This document shows positions 35,884 through 44,792 of a stretch of 64,000 bases of DNA, one piece after another (positions within the stretch are counted from its first letter, which is position 1; each line of letters opens with the position of its first letter). The stretch comes from Pseudoramibacter alactolyticus ATCC 23263 (GTDB taxonomy: Bacteria > Bacillota > Clostridia > Eubacteriales > Eubacteriaceae): NCBI RefSeq assembly GCF_000185505.1, contig NZ_GL622359.1:903412-967411 (forward strand). The letters run 5' to 3'. The notes below the pieces were generated by a model, which did not search any database, was not told where the DNA came from, and worked only from the letters and a program-made list of their open reading frames with translations. The position numbers and the translations under genes were made by a program.

Positions 35884-35930
35884 AGAAAATAATTTCCCAG
35901 TGGTAGGAAAATCGTTTTCTGTTGTATACT
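35884..35930 (+). promoter_or_regulatory. Tandem operators and -10 box of the FGGY kinase operon
   Basis: AGAAAATAATTTCC (35884-35897) and GGAAAATCGTTTTC (35906-35919) are two palindromes 22 bp apart, upstream of TATACT (35925-35930). The distal one is centred 37 bp from the -10, as at the two minus-strand promoters of the regulon; the proximal overlaps the -35 region. Confidence 0.65.
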
Positions 35931-36056
35931 AAATATAAACGTTAACACAAGATTGTGTTTTTATTATCATATTTTTTAACGATCATTATAAATATAAATA
36001 AATACAACAACTTTTTTAAAAATAACCAAATACTTTAGAAAGAAGGTGCTTCGAAC

Positions 36057-37442
36057 GTGAAGTTAAAAGACATGCCCATCAATGAGCTTATCACGGTTGA
36101 TCACAACTGCAGCTGCGGGCGGCATCACCACATGGCCATTGATCACCTGGCAATCGGCAAAGGCACGGTGAACAAACTGCCGGAATTTTTGGCAGACCAA
36201 AAGCTGGCCGACGGCACGCCTCTCACCAAGAACGACAAGATCTGCGTTGTCGCCGATATTCACACTTGGCCGGTCGCCGGTGAACAAGTCTACAACCTCG
36301 TGAAAGCCAGCGGTTACCCCGTCACTTCTTACATTTTCCAACACGAAATCATGCACACCACCGAAGTGTTCATTGACGAACTCGAAAACGCCATGCCAAA
36401 GGATGTGTCTCTACCCCTTGCCGTGGGTTCCGGGACGATCAACGACTTAACGCGCATGGTCTCCTTCCACCGGAATATCCCTTATTACATCATCGGCACG
36501 GCTCCGTCAATGGACGGCTTTGCCACCGACGTCGCCCCGGCGACAATCAAGGGGCTCAAATGCAGCCTGCCGGCTCATTGTGCCAGCGGCATCATCGGCG
36601 ATACGGATTTTCTCTCTACGGCGCCGGACAAAATGATCGCGGCCGGCATCGGGGACATCATTGCCAAGTACATCGCCATCAACGACTGGCGCCTGTCCTA
36701 CCTCATCAACGACGAATACTACTGCGAAGAAGTCGCGGAACTGATGCTCAACTCCACCGACAAAGTCGCAAATAGCGTGAACGGCCTGGTGAACGGCGAA
36801 TCCAACGCCTATCAGTATTTGATGGAATGCCTTGTGCTCATCGGTATCGCCATGGGCTACGTCAACAATTCCCGTCCGGGTTCCGGCGCGGAACACTCCA
36901 TGGGCCACGTGCTGGAAATGAAGGCCGCCCTCAAGGGAGAATACGGCGAACTCCACGGCACTTCTGTCGGGATGGCGACCTGTGTAATGGCTGAAATGTA
37001 CAAGAAATTCCTCACCCTGGACATCGACTACGACAAAGCCAGAGCCCACGCGGAACAATTCGACTACGACAGTTGGGCGGATGAAATCCGCCGAGTCTTT
37101 GGCACCAGCGCCGATCAAATCTTCAAGGTCTACGAAAAAAACCAGCAGTCCGATCCGGCAAACGTCAAGCGCCGCATCGACCGCATTGAAGCCAACGAAG
37201 ACCAAATTCGTGCGATCATCACGGAAACCGTGAAAAAAGTGGAAAAAGCCCCAGAATACATCGACGCCATGCACGGCATGACCTCGCCGAAACAATACAC
37301 CCTCTTCAGCGAAGACGAATTCCGCGACATTCTTTCCTACACGAAAGAACAACGCGACCGCTACGCCGGCCTGCAGTTCTTCTACGACCTTGGCGTCCTG
37401 GATGAACTGGTCGACTACATCATCGACAAATACTACGACTGA
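36057..37442 (+). CDS. sn-Glycerol-1-phosphate dehydrogenase family protein (AraM/EgsA-like)
   Basis: 461 residues. NAD is bound by LAVGSGTINDLTRMV. The metal ligands lie in GIGDIIAKYIAINDWRL (Asp), SGAEHSMGHVLEM (His) and ELHGTSVGMAT (His). An N-terminal CSCGRHHHMAIDHL is common in the AraM branch. AraM reduces dihydroxyacetone phosphate to glycerol 1-phosphate. Here, first in an operon of polyol kinases, it more likely oxidises a polyol or polyol phosphate. GTG start at 36057 with AGAAGGTG eight bases before. Confidence 0.8.
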   Translation: MKLKDMPINELITVDHNCSCGRHHHMAIDHLAIGKGTVNKLPEFLADQKLADGTPLTKNDKICVVADIHTWPVAGEQVYNLVKASGYPVTSYIFQHEIMHTTEVFIDELENAMPKDVSLPLAVGSGTINDLTRMVSFHRNIPYYIIGTAPSMDGFATDVAPATIKGLKCSLPAHCASGIIGDTDFLSTAPDKMIAAGIGDIIAKYIAINDWRLSYLINDEYYCEEVAELMLNSTDKVANSVNGLVNGESNAYQYLMECLVLIGIAMGYVNNSRPGSGAEHSMGHVLEMKAALKGEYGELHGTSVGMATCVMAEMYKKFLTLDIDYDKARAHAEQFDYDSWADEIRRVFGTSADQIFKVYEKNQQSDPANVKRRIDRIEANEDQIRAIITETVKKVEKAPEYIDAMHGMTSPKQYTLFSEDEFRDILSYTKEQRDRYAGLQFFYDLGVLDELVDYIIDKYYD

Positions 37443-37502
37443 TCATTTTAAATAACAATAAATAGTACACCATTTTGGAGAATATGGAGAAAGGAACTTT
37501 TT

Positions 37503-39053
37503 ATGGCAAACTATTTTATGGGGATTGACGCCGGGACCGGCAGTGTCCGCGTCGCGATTTTTAACGATCAGGGCCGCATCATGGCATACGACGTCAAGGA
37601 TTATCCGTCCTACTATCCGAAGAGTGGCTGGGCCGAACAGGATGACAGAGACTGGTGGAACGCGCTGACTGCGGCGATTCCGGCCTGTGTCGAAAAATCC
37701 GGTGTCAACCCGAACGATATCATCGGCATTTCCTGCGACGGGACCTGCTCGACAACCCTGTTCTTGGACGCCGACGGCAAATCAGTGCGCACGCCGATTC
37801 TCTGGATGGACGTCCGCGCGTCGGAAGAAGCCCAGGCCATCACGGAACTCGGCAAAGACTGCGACGCTATCAAATTCTACCGTTCCGGCGTCCCGGCAGA
37901 AAGCCTGATCCCGAAATGCATGTGGGTCAAGAAACACGAGCCGGAAAACTGGGCAAAAACCAAAACTATTTTTGAATTCACTGACTGGCTCCACTGGAAA
38001 TTGTCCGGCGTCAAAACCGCGAATCGCTCTGTCGCCGCCTTCCGCTGGCTCTACGATGACAAAAACGACGGCTATCCGTTAGACCTCTACAAAGCCATCG
38101 GTCTCGAAGACATCACCGCCAAACTGCCGAAGGATGTCCTCAAAACCGGCACGCCCATCGGTAAAATCGATCCCGACATCGCCAAAGAACTCGGTCTTGG
38201 CCTCGACACGATGATCGTCGAAGGCGCCTTGGATGCCGTCTCCTGCATGGTGGGCATCGGCAGTGTCAAACCCAACGGGATGGCCCTCATCGGCGGCACT
38301 TCCAGCTGCCTATTTGGCCTTTCTATTGACGATTTCCACGAAGTTGGCGTCAACGGCACCTATCCGAACCTCCTCTACGACGGCACAAGCCTTGTCGAAG
38401 GTGGTCAGGCGTCCTCCGGCGGCATTTTGAACTGGTTCCGCCAGAACCTCGTGCCGAAAGCCTGGGAAGAACAAGCCAAAGAACGCAACATGGGCATCTA
38501 CGACTTCATCGCACGACAAGCGGAAGACATTCCCATCGGCAGCGACGGGCTCATCATGATCGACTACTTCCAGGGCAACCGCGCTCCCTATTCCGACTCT
38601 GACGCCAGAGGCATGTTCTGGGGACTGTCCCTGGGGCACACGACGGCGCACATGGCCCGGGCCGTCATGGAAGGCGTGGCCTACGGCGCGAACCACTGCA
38701 TCCTGTGCATGAAGGACGCTGGCTACGACGTCAATGAAATTTACGCCTGCGGTGGTCTCGCCGAAAGCGACATCTGGATGCAGATGCACGCGGACATCAT
38801 CGGTGTACCGATGTACACGACCCAGGAAAGCCAGAGCGCCGGCTGTCTCGGCGACTGCATGATCGTCGCCGCCGGCTGTGGAATTTACAAGGATCTAAAA
38901 GAGGCCGCCGAAAACATGGTTAAAGTCGACAAGAAATTCATCCCGAACGAAGAAAATCACAAGACCTATCAATATTACATGGACAGCTACGTTGAAACCT
39001 GGCCGCTGATGCAGGATCTCGTGCACCGCATGGTCAAACACATTAATCAGTAA
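37503..39053 (+). CDS. FGGY family carbohydrate kinase 1 (pentulokinase-like)
   Basis: 516 residues. It has MGIDAGTGSVRVAIFNDQG at the ATP site, GWAEQDDRDWW, GISCDGTCSTTLFLD and a C-terminal IYACGGLAESDIWMQMHAD. The C-terminal ACGG(L)AxSD pattern and GTCSTT recall the D-ribulokinase/YDR109C-like group. It would phosphorylate a keto- or polyol sugar; the exact sugar cannot be read from sequence. It is followed after 34 bases by a second kinase of the same length. Confidence 0.8.
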   Translation: MANYFMGIDAGTGSVRVAIFNDQGRIMAYDVKDYPSYYPKSGWAEQDDRDWWNALTAAIPACVEKSGVNPNDIIGISCDGTCSTTLFLDADGKSVRTPILWMDVRASEEAQAITELGKDCDAIKFYRSGVPAESLIPKCMWVKKHEPENWAKTKTIFEFTDWLHWKLSGVKTANRSVAAFRWLYDDKNDGYPLDLYKAIGLEDITAKLPKDVLKTGTPIGKIDPDIAKELGLGLDTMIVEGALDAVSCMVGIGSVKPNGMALIGGTSSCLFGLSIDDFHEVGVNGTYPNLLYDGTSLVEGGQASSGGILNWFRQNLVPKAWEEQAKERNMGIYDFIARQAEDIPIGSDGLIMIDYFQGNRAPYSDSDARGMFWGLSLGHTTAHMARAVMEGVAYGANHCILCMKDAGYDVNEIYACGGLAESDIWMQMHADIIGVPMYTTQESQSAGCLGDCMIVAAGCGIYKDLKEAAENMVKVDKKFIPNEENHKTYQYYMDSYVETWPLMQDLVHRMVKHINQ

Positions 39054-39087
39054 CCATTGTTATTTATATAATTAAGGGGATAATAGC

Positions 39088-40638
39088 ATGGCAAAATATT
39101 ACATCGGTTTTGACGCAGGCACCCAGAGTGTCAAGGTCGTCATCTACAACTTGGACATGGAATGCATCGCGGAAGCGGGCTATCCGACGAAAATCGACTA
39201 CCCACAGCCTGGCTGGGTACAAATGGACATCAATGGCTATCTCAAAGCTGTCAAACTCGGGATGCGCGACTGCGTCAACATCATGAAGGAAAAGGACGCA
39301 GACCCGAAGGACATCCGTTCTATTTTCGGCGACGGCATCATCTGTGGGATCGTCGGTATTGATGAAGAAGGGGACGCCATCACGCCGTACATCAACTACA
39401 TGGATACCCGTACCCAGGAAGATGTCGACGCGATCAACGCCATGGGTCTTGACATCTGGGCCAAAGAAACCGGCAACGCCGTGGCGAACAGCATGTTCCC
39501 AGCGATGTTCGCACGCTGGTTCCTCAAAAACGACAAGGACTTCCAGGAACGCGGCGTGAAATTTATCCACAACGCGCCATACGTTCTGATGCACCTTGCG
39601 GGCAACAAGGCAGCAGACGCCGCCGAAGACTGGGGTGTCATCAGCGGCTGGGGCCTTGGCTACGACATCTACAAAAAAGAATGGTCCCCGGAACAGCTCC
39701 AGATTTTGGGCATCGATCAGGCTTACATGCCGAAGATCGTCAAACCTTGGGACATCATCGGCGGCCTGACAAAAGATATCGCAGAATTTACGGGCGTGCC
39801 GGAAGGCACACCGATCTGCGCAGGCGCTGGTGACACGATGCAGTCTATGATCGGCTGCGGCCTGACAGACATCGGCAAAGCTGCCGACGTCGCCGGGACG
39901 GCTTCCATGTTCTGCGTCTCCACCGACGGCATCAAACCGGAGCTGTCCACACCGGATTCCGGCCTGATCTTCAACAGCGGCACCCTGCCAGACACGTATT
40001 TTTACTGGGGATACATCTGGGGCGGTCTCGCGTTGCAATGGTTCCGCGACAAAATCACCAAACAAGTCAGCAACGGTGCTTACTACGACGTGATGTCCGA
40101 CGAAGCCAGCAAGATGGCACCAGGAGCGGGCGGCGTGCTCTTCCTCCCCTATCTGACGGGCGGCGACGATGATTTGAGCAACGCGTTCGGCGGGTTCGTC
40201 AACGTGACAGCTGACACCAACCAGGCTACGTTGTGGCGTGCGGTGCTTGAAGCCATCGGCTACGAATACATGGGTGTCACGGATACCTACCGCACGGGCG
40301 GCGTTGATCTCTCGCAGATTACCGTGACAGAAGGCGGCAGCCGCAGTGATCTATGGAACCAGATCAAAGCCGATATGCTCGACAGCATGGTGACAACCCT
40401 GCAAAAATCAGGCGGCGCCGTCATGACCAATGTCGTCATTGCCGCTTACGCCGTTGGCGACATCACCGACCTCAAAGGTGCCTTTGACACATGGCTCGCT
40501 GTGAAGAAGGTTTATAAACCCAATCCGGAAAACACGGCCTACTACCGCAAGATTTACAACATGCGGACCAAACTCGTTCACGAAGAAATGCAATCGAGCT
40601 TCAATCTGCTCGAAAAAATCAGGAACGAAAAAATCTAA
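39088..40638 (+). CDS. FGGY family carbohydrate kinase 2 (xylulokinase-like)
   Basis: 516 residues. YIGFDAGTQSVKVVIYNLD and GWVQMDINGYL open it; DVAGTASMFCVSTDG and TVTEGGSRSDLWNQIKADML are the C-domain motifs. It belongs to the xylulokinase-like part of FGGY but differs clearly from its two neighbours, e.g. TEGGSRS in place of CGGLAES. So it is not a recent tandem duplicate. It likely acts on another intermediate or epimer in the same pathway. Confidence 0.8.
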   Translation: MAKYYIGFDAGTQSVKVVIYNLDMECIAEAGYPTKIDYPQPGWVQMDINGYLKAVKLGMRDCVNIMKEKDADPKDIRSIFGDGIICGIVGIDEEGDAITPYINYMDTRTQEDVDAINAMGLDIWAKETGNAVANSMFPAMFARWFLKNDKDFQERGVKFIHNAPYVLMHLAGNKAADAAEDWGVISGWGLGYDIYKKEWSPEQLQILGIDQAYMPKIVKPWDIIGGLTKDIAEFTGVPEGTPICAGAGDTMQSMIGCGLTDIGKAADVAGTASMFCVSTDGIKPELSTPDSGLIFNSGTLPDTYFYWGYIWGGLALQWFRDKITKQVSNGAYYDVMSDEASKMAPGAGGVLFLPYLTGGDDDLSNAFGGFVNVTADTNQATLWRAVLEAIGYEYMGVTDTYRTGGVDLSQITVTEGGSRSDLWNQIKADMLDSMVTTLQKSGGAVMTNVVIAAYAVGDITDLKGAFDTWLAVKKVYKPNPENTAYYRKIYNMRTKLVHEEMQSSFNLLEKIRNEKI

Positions 40639-40668
40639 CATTTTGGTTTTGGTTAGAGGGGAGAAATT

Positions 40669-41490
40669 ATGATTCATTCTGTCGCTATTTCTGAAATGGT
40701 CGGCACCCATTATTTTTCACCGCTCAAAGGCGATTTTAAAACCTGCATCGACCAAGCCGCGCAAATCGGCTACGAAGGCGTTGAAATCCACGTGCGTAAT
40801 CCATTTGCCGTGGATTTTAACGAACTGCACGATTACGCCCTGAGCAAAGGCGTGAGCATCACCTCCATCGGCACGGGCATGGCCTGCGGCTACGACGGAC
40901 ATTATTTCACCAATCCCGACGCCCTCGCCCGCAAAGAATGCCAGCGCGTTTTCAACGGATTTTTGGAAGGGGCAAAAATCTGCGACAACGCCATCGTCCT
41001 TTTCGGCCTGATGAAGGGCCCACTGCCTGACGACCGCCTGCGGGAACTGTACAAAGACATTTTGTTCGAATCACTGCAGCCCTGCGTTGAAACAGCGGAC
41101 AAACTGGGCTGTGACATCACCATCGAAGCTATCAACCGCTTCATGGCCGCTTATTTGTGGTCCGTCGAAGAAACAATGGAATTCGTGGAACGCTTCGACT
41201 CGCCCCACGTCACGATTCATCTGGATACCTTCCACATGAACATCGAAGACAAGAGCATGCGCGACGCGATCATCCGCAGTAAAGACCGCCTCGGGTATTT
41301 CCACATGTCGGATTCCGATCGGTGCTATCCGGGTCACGGCCACATCGACTTCAAGGAAATCGTCGACACACTCTACGAAGTCGGCTTCTGCAAAGGCGAC
41401 GACGTCTGGGCCTTCGAATACGAATCGATTCCGGACACTGTCACCTCGGCAAAACTCGGTCTCGACTGCATCAAAAGCTACGAGCACTGA
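40669..41490 (+). CDS. Sugar phosphate isomerase/epimerase (xylose isomerase-like TIM barrel)
   Basis: 273 residues of the AP-endonuclease-2 superfamily. The metal ligands are likely in TIEAINRFMAAY (Glu), VTIHLDTFHMNIED (Asp and His), YFHMSDSDRCYPGHGHID (His) and WAFEYESIP (Glu). Enzymes of this set interconvert ketoses or tetruloses (D-tagatose 3-epimerase, hydroxypyruvate isomerase, L-erythrulose-type isomerases). Located between FGGY kinases it should convert the sugar before or after phosphorylation. Start ATG 40669, ribosome site GAGGGGAG. Confidence 0.8.
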   Translation: MIHSVAISEMVGTHYFSPLKGDFKTCIDQAAQIGYEGVEIHVRNPFAVDFNELHDYALSKGVSITSIGTGMACGYDGHYFTNPDALARKECQRVFNGFLEGAKICDNAIVLFGLMKGPLPDDRLRELYKDILFESLQPCVETADKLGCDITIEAINRFMAAYLWSVEETMEFVERFDSPHVTIHLDTFHMNIEDKSMRDAIIRSKDRLGYFHMSDSDRCYPGHGHIDFKEIVDTLYEVGFCKGDDVWAFEYESIPDTVTSAKLGLDCIKSYEH

Positions 41491-41525
41491 CACATGACGC
41501 ATTGTAATGAGAAAAGGAGAAACAA

Positions 41526-43085
41526 ATGGCTCAATATATCTGCGGCATTGACGCCGGCACCACTGGTACAAAGATCATGATTTTTACGGTTGACGGCATT
41601 CCGGTCAGCCATGCTTATAAAGAATATTCGTGTAAATATCCCCATCCCGGCTGGGTGGAACAAGACCCCTGGGAACTATGGCACGCCATCTGCGAAATCA
41701 CACCGAAGGCTATTGCTAAAGCGGACATCGATCCGAAGGAAATCGGCTCTATCGCCATTTCCAGCCAGCGCGGCACGTTTTTCGCCATCGACAAAGACTG
41801 GAACCCCATCGAAGATTCCATCGTCTGGAGCGACAGCCGCGCCATCAAAGAAATCAAATGGATCGGCGATACTCTCGGCGCGGAACACTACCACGAAATT
41901 TCCGGCGCGGCCATGACTTCACTCTGGGCCTACGCGAAATACAAATGGGTGCACGACAACAAACCCGCCCTCTACGACAAGGCGTGGAAATTCGTCAACG
42001 GTCAGGAATGGCTGTTACACCAGCTCGGCTCCGAAGAACTTTTCACCGACCCGTCATCCCTGGCCCTCAACGGCATGATGGACGTCAAAACCCTCGACTG
42101 GTCGGACGAACTGCTCGACGCGATCGGTGTCAGCCGCGACAAATTGCCGCCAATCAAGGAACCAGCACGCCAGGTTGGCGTCGTTTCCGAAATCGCTTCT
42201 GAATTGACTTGTTTTGCCCAAGGCACGCCCATCTGCGTGGGTGGCGGCGACCAGCAGTGTGCGGCTGTCGGCGCGGGCGTCATTAAAGAAGGGCTCGCAG
42301 AAATCTCCATCGGCACTGCTGCCGTCATGGTCGCGGCAGTCGACAACATTTACCCGGACCCGCAGCAGGAAGTGCTCTTCTCCGGCCACGCTAACCCGGG
42401 CAAGTGGGACATGGAAGGTCTCGCCTATTCCTCCGGTGCCTCCCTGAAATGGTGGCGCGATACCTACGGCGACACCGAAGCAGCCGTCGCCAGAGCCACA
42501 GGCACGGATGTCTACACGATCATCTCCGATAAAGAAGCGGCCAGAGCGCCAGTGGGCTGCAACGGCTTCATGTTTCTGCCGTTCCTCGCAACGCAGGTTT
42601 CGCCGTACTACTGCGACACGGCAACCGGCGGCTCCATCGGGCTCACCAACGGCCACGACCGACCAATGATGGCGCGTGCTGTCCTCGAAGGTGTTGCCTT
42701 TGAACTGCGCATGATTGTCGATGCGATGCAGCACGTTTTGGGGCGTCCCTTCGACACCATTCTCCTCTCCGGCGGCGGTTCGAAGTCCCCGACCTGGCGT
42801 CAGATCCAGGCGGACATGTACGGCTGTCCGGTGGAAGTGCTGGAAACCGCGGACTGCGGCCTCGTCGGCGCAGCAGCTCTCGGCGCGACGGGCGTGGGCA
42901 TTTACAAGAATCTCAAAGAAGCCTGCAACCAGATGGTCCATCCGAAGAATCTCATCGAACCAAACATGGCCAACTACAAACTTTACACGGATATGTTCGA
43001 AATTTTCAGAGACACGTTCCTCACGCTGCGTGACGTAAAGATCTACGATCGCTTGAACGCGCTATCTATCAAATACTGGGGTTAA
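41526..43085 (+). CDS. FGGY family carbohydrate kinase 3 (xylulokinase-like)
   Basis: 519 residues. It has ICGIDAGTTGTKIMIFTVDG, GWVEQDPWELWHA, IAISSQRGTFFAIDKD, ICVGGGDQQCAAVGAG and TILLSGGGSKSPTWRQIQAD. The last motif is the usual (S/T)GGGxxSxxW of xylulokinases and L-xylulose/ribulose kinases. It is the third FGGY enzyme in the same operon, making four in this island counting glpK. Start ATG 41526 behind GAAAAGGAG. Confidence 0.8.
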   Translation: MAQYICGIDAGTTGTKIMIFTVDGIPVSHAYKEYSCKYPHPGWVEQDPWELWHAICEITPKAIAKADIDPKEIGSIAISSQRGTFFAIDKDWNPIEDSIVWSDSRAIKEIKWIGDTLGAEHYHEISGAAMTSLWAYAKYKWVHDNKPALYDKAWKFVNGQEWLLHQLGSEELFTDPSSLALNGMMDVKTLDWSDELLDAIGVSRDKLPPIKEPARQVGVVSEIASELTCFAQGTPICVGGGDQQCAAVGAGVIKEGLAEISIGTAAVMVAAVDNIYPDPQQEVLFSGHANPGKWDMEGLAYSSGASLKWWRDTYGDTEAAVARATGTDVYTIISDKEAARAPVGCNGFMFLPFLATQVSPYYCDTATGGSIGLTNGHDRPMMARAVLEGVAFELRMIVDAMQHVLGRPFDTILLSGGGSKSPTWRQIQADMYGCPVEVLETADCGLVGAAALGATGVGIYKNLKEACNQMVHPKNLIEPNMANYKLYTDMFEIFRDTFLTLRDVKIYDRLNALSIKYWG

Positions 43086-43115
43086 TGATTTTACTGAGGG
43101 GAAAAGGTAATAATT

Positions 43116-43883
43116 ATGTTTGAAGTTTCGCTCAAAGGAAAAGTCGGTTTGATTACCGGCGCAAGCCAGGGCATTGGCCGCGCCTGCGCGTATAAACTCG
43201 GGGAAGCGGATATCGACGGCCTCGTCATTGTCGATCTGGCCAAAGGAGAAGCCGGTAAAGAAACGCAGAAAACGCTGGAAGACATGAACGTCGATGTCAA
43301 ATACGTCATCGGCGATGCGTCGTCAGAAGACGTCATCAAAGGCGCCATCGATCTCGCGGTGAAATCCTGGGGGCACCTAGACGTCATCGTCAACGTCGCG
43401 GGGATTTCCTACATGACGAATCTCGAAACCACGAGCTTCGATCAGTGGAACAAGGTCATGGCCGTCAATCTGCGCTCGGTGTTCTTGACCATGAAATACG
43501 GCAGTGAGCAAATGAAAAAGCAAAAATCCGGCTCTATCGTCTCGATGTCATCCATTTCCGGCGTCACCGGAGGCAGCACAGGCCCGGAATACGGCGCATC
43601 CAAGGCCGGCATCATCGCCCTAACCAAATTCGCGGCCAAACAGCTCGGGCCCTACAACATCCGCGTCAATGCAGTGGCCCCGGGGACGATCGGGACGGAC
43701 ATGATCAAGCGCAACTATTCCAAACTGACGAACGAACAGCGTCAGAAAAAGCTCGACGCGATTTACATGAAGCGTCTCGGGAATCCGGCGGAAGTCGGTA
43801 AAGCGGTGCTATTCCTCGCCTCCGATATGGGCAGCTACGTCAGCGGCGACACGCTCATGGTCACCGGCGCGCGAATGAGCTGA
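43116..43883 (+). CDS. Short-chain dehydrogenase/reductase
   Basis: 255 residues, classical SDR. The cofactor loop is TGASQGIGRACAYKLG and the acidic residue after beta2 (VIVDLAKGEAG) suggests NAD preference. NVAGISYMTN is the NAG motif and the catalytic SMSSISG...YGASKAG contains Ser-Tyr-Lys. It probably oxidises a polyol or sugar to its keto form, or the reverse. It ends one base before the phosphatase gene and is in the same operon as the kinases. Confidence 0.85.
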   Translation: MFEVSLKGKVGLITGASQGIGRACAYKLGEADIDGLVIVDLAKGEAGKETQKTLEDMNVDVKYVIGDASSEDVIKGAIDLAVKSWGHLDVIVNVAGISYMTNLETTSFDQWNKVMAVNLRSVFLTMKYGSEQMKKQKSGSIVSMSSISGVTGGSTGPEYGASKAGIIALTKFAAKQLGPYNIRVNAVAPGTIGTDMIKRNYSKLTNEQRQKKLDAIYMKRLGNPAEVGKAVLFLASDMGSYVSGDTLMVTGARMS

Positions 43884-43884
43884 C

Positions 43885-44464
43885 ATGATGACCACACTTT
43901 ACCTCGTTCGCCATGGTGAAACCTACGAAAACAAGAACCATATTTTCCAAGGGGTGATGGACTCGCGCCTCACCCCCTTTGGGGTTGAAACAGGCGGATG
44001 CCTTGGGCGAATTTTTCGCAGACATTCATTTGGACGCTGCTTCCACCAGCCCCCTGAGCCGGGCGCGGCGCACCATGACCGGTGTGCTCGCCCATCATCC
44101 GGACATCACGCCCGTCGTACGGGAAAAACTCCATGAAATTAAGGGCAGAAAGATAACGGATCTATCGTTTGACGAATACAATGAGCGCTTCGACAACATC
44201 CTGATGACCTTTCAAACCCGGCCGTCTGCCTTTACAGCAACAGAAAGCAAAAGCATTCCGGAAGTGTACCGCCGGTTCACCATTGAGACTTGCGCGATCA
44301 CTGAGGAAAACATCTGCAAAGATTTCATCGTCGTCTCCCACGGCACCGCAGTTCAGAGTTGGCTGTTCTACGCTAAAGACATTGATGAAGGTCATATCCG
44401 ATTTGATTTTTTGCCAATAGGAAATCGTTACAGATTACACTGGGAAACTGCCAAAATAATATAA
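43885..44464 (+). pseudogene. Histidine phosphatase (phosphoglycerate mutase-like), one frameshift
   Basis: It begins TLYLVRHGETYENKNHIFQG with the phosphohistidine motif LVRHG. At about 43978 an extra G in GGGG shifts the frame. The remainder reads LKQADALGEFFADIH, TSPLSRARRTM and DFIVVSHGTAVQSWLF, the second catalytic His. Every motif is present, so a sequencing error is likely. It would dephosphorylate a small sugar phosphate and is the last gene of the operon. Confidence 0.7.
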
Positions 44465-44477
44465 CCACCAAACCTAT

Positions 44478-44503
44478 CCACGCATCAAATGTGTGGTTTT
44501 TTT
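44478..44503 (+). terminator. Terminator of the FGGY operon
   Basis: CCACGCAT-CAA-ATGTGTGG hairpin followed by seven T, 14 bases after the last gene. Confidence 0.75.
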
Positions 44504-44703
44504 CGCACAATTAAAGTAACCTCCCCTGAAAAGGGAGGGAAAACCACATAATGGCGTACTACCTGTCAAGAGGCAATGAATTTTGCTGTCAAATGTAGAT
44601 ACAACTGGCAGTATTCTTTTGCCGTTACATGGTGCTATTCATGATACTCTACTGGTGTGTCAGCAGATTTAGGTTCCATTGAATTCGCCATATGTTTTGT
44701 AAT

Positions 44704-44729
44704 GGCAGTGTAAAATATTTTACACTGCC
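44704..44729. repeat. 26-bp perfect palindrome upstream of the TIM paralogue
   Basis: GGCAGTGTAAAAT followed by its exact complement with no spacer. It lies about 65 bases before the next start codon. It could be an operator, or a joined pair of insertion-sequence ends. Between 44504 and 44792 no gene is seen; a TATAAT at 44756-44761 is a possible -10 for the next gene. Confidence 0.6.
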
Positions 44730-44792
44730 TAATTTTAAGCCTTAAGCGCTAAAGTTATAATGAATTTATATTTGTAGAAGGGATGGATCAAA

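Noticed and set aside
36507-37352. 281-codon antisense frame opposite the G1P-dehydrogenase gene, and similar long frames opposite the FGGY kinases
   Set aside because: They mirror strong GC-rich coding genes and have low-complexity composition without ribosome sites.
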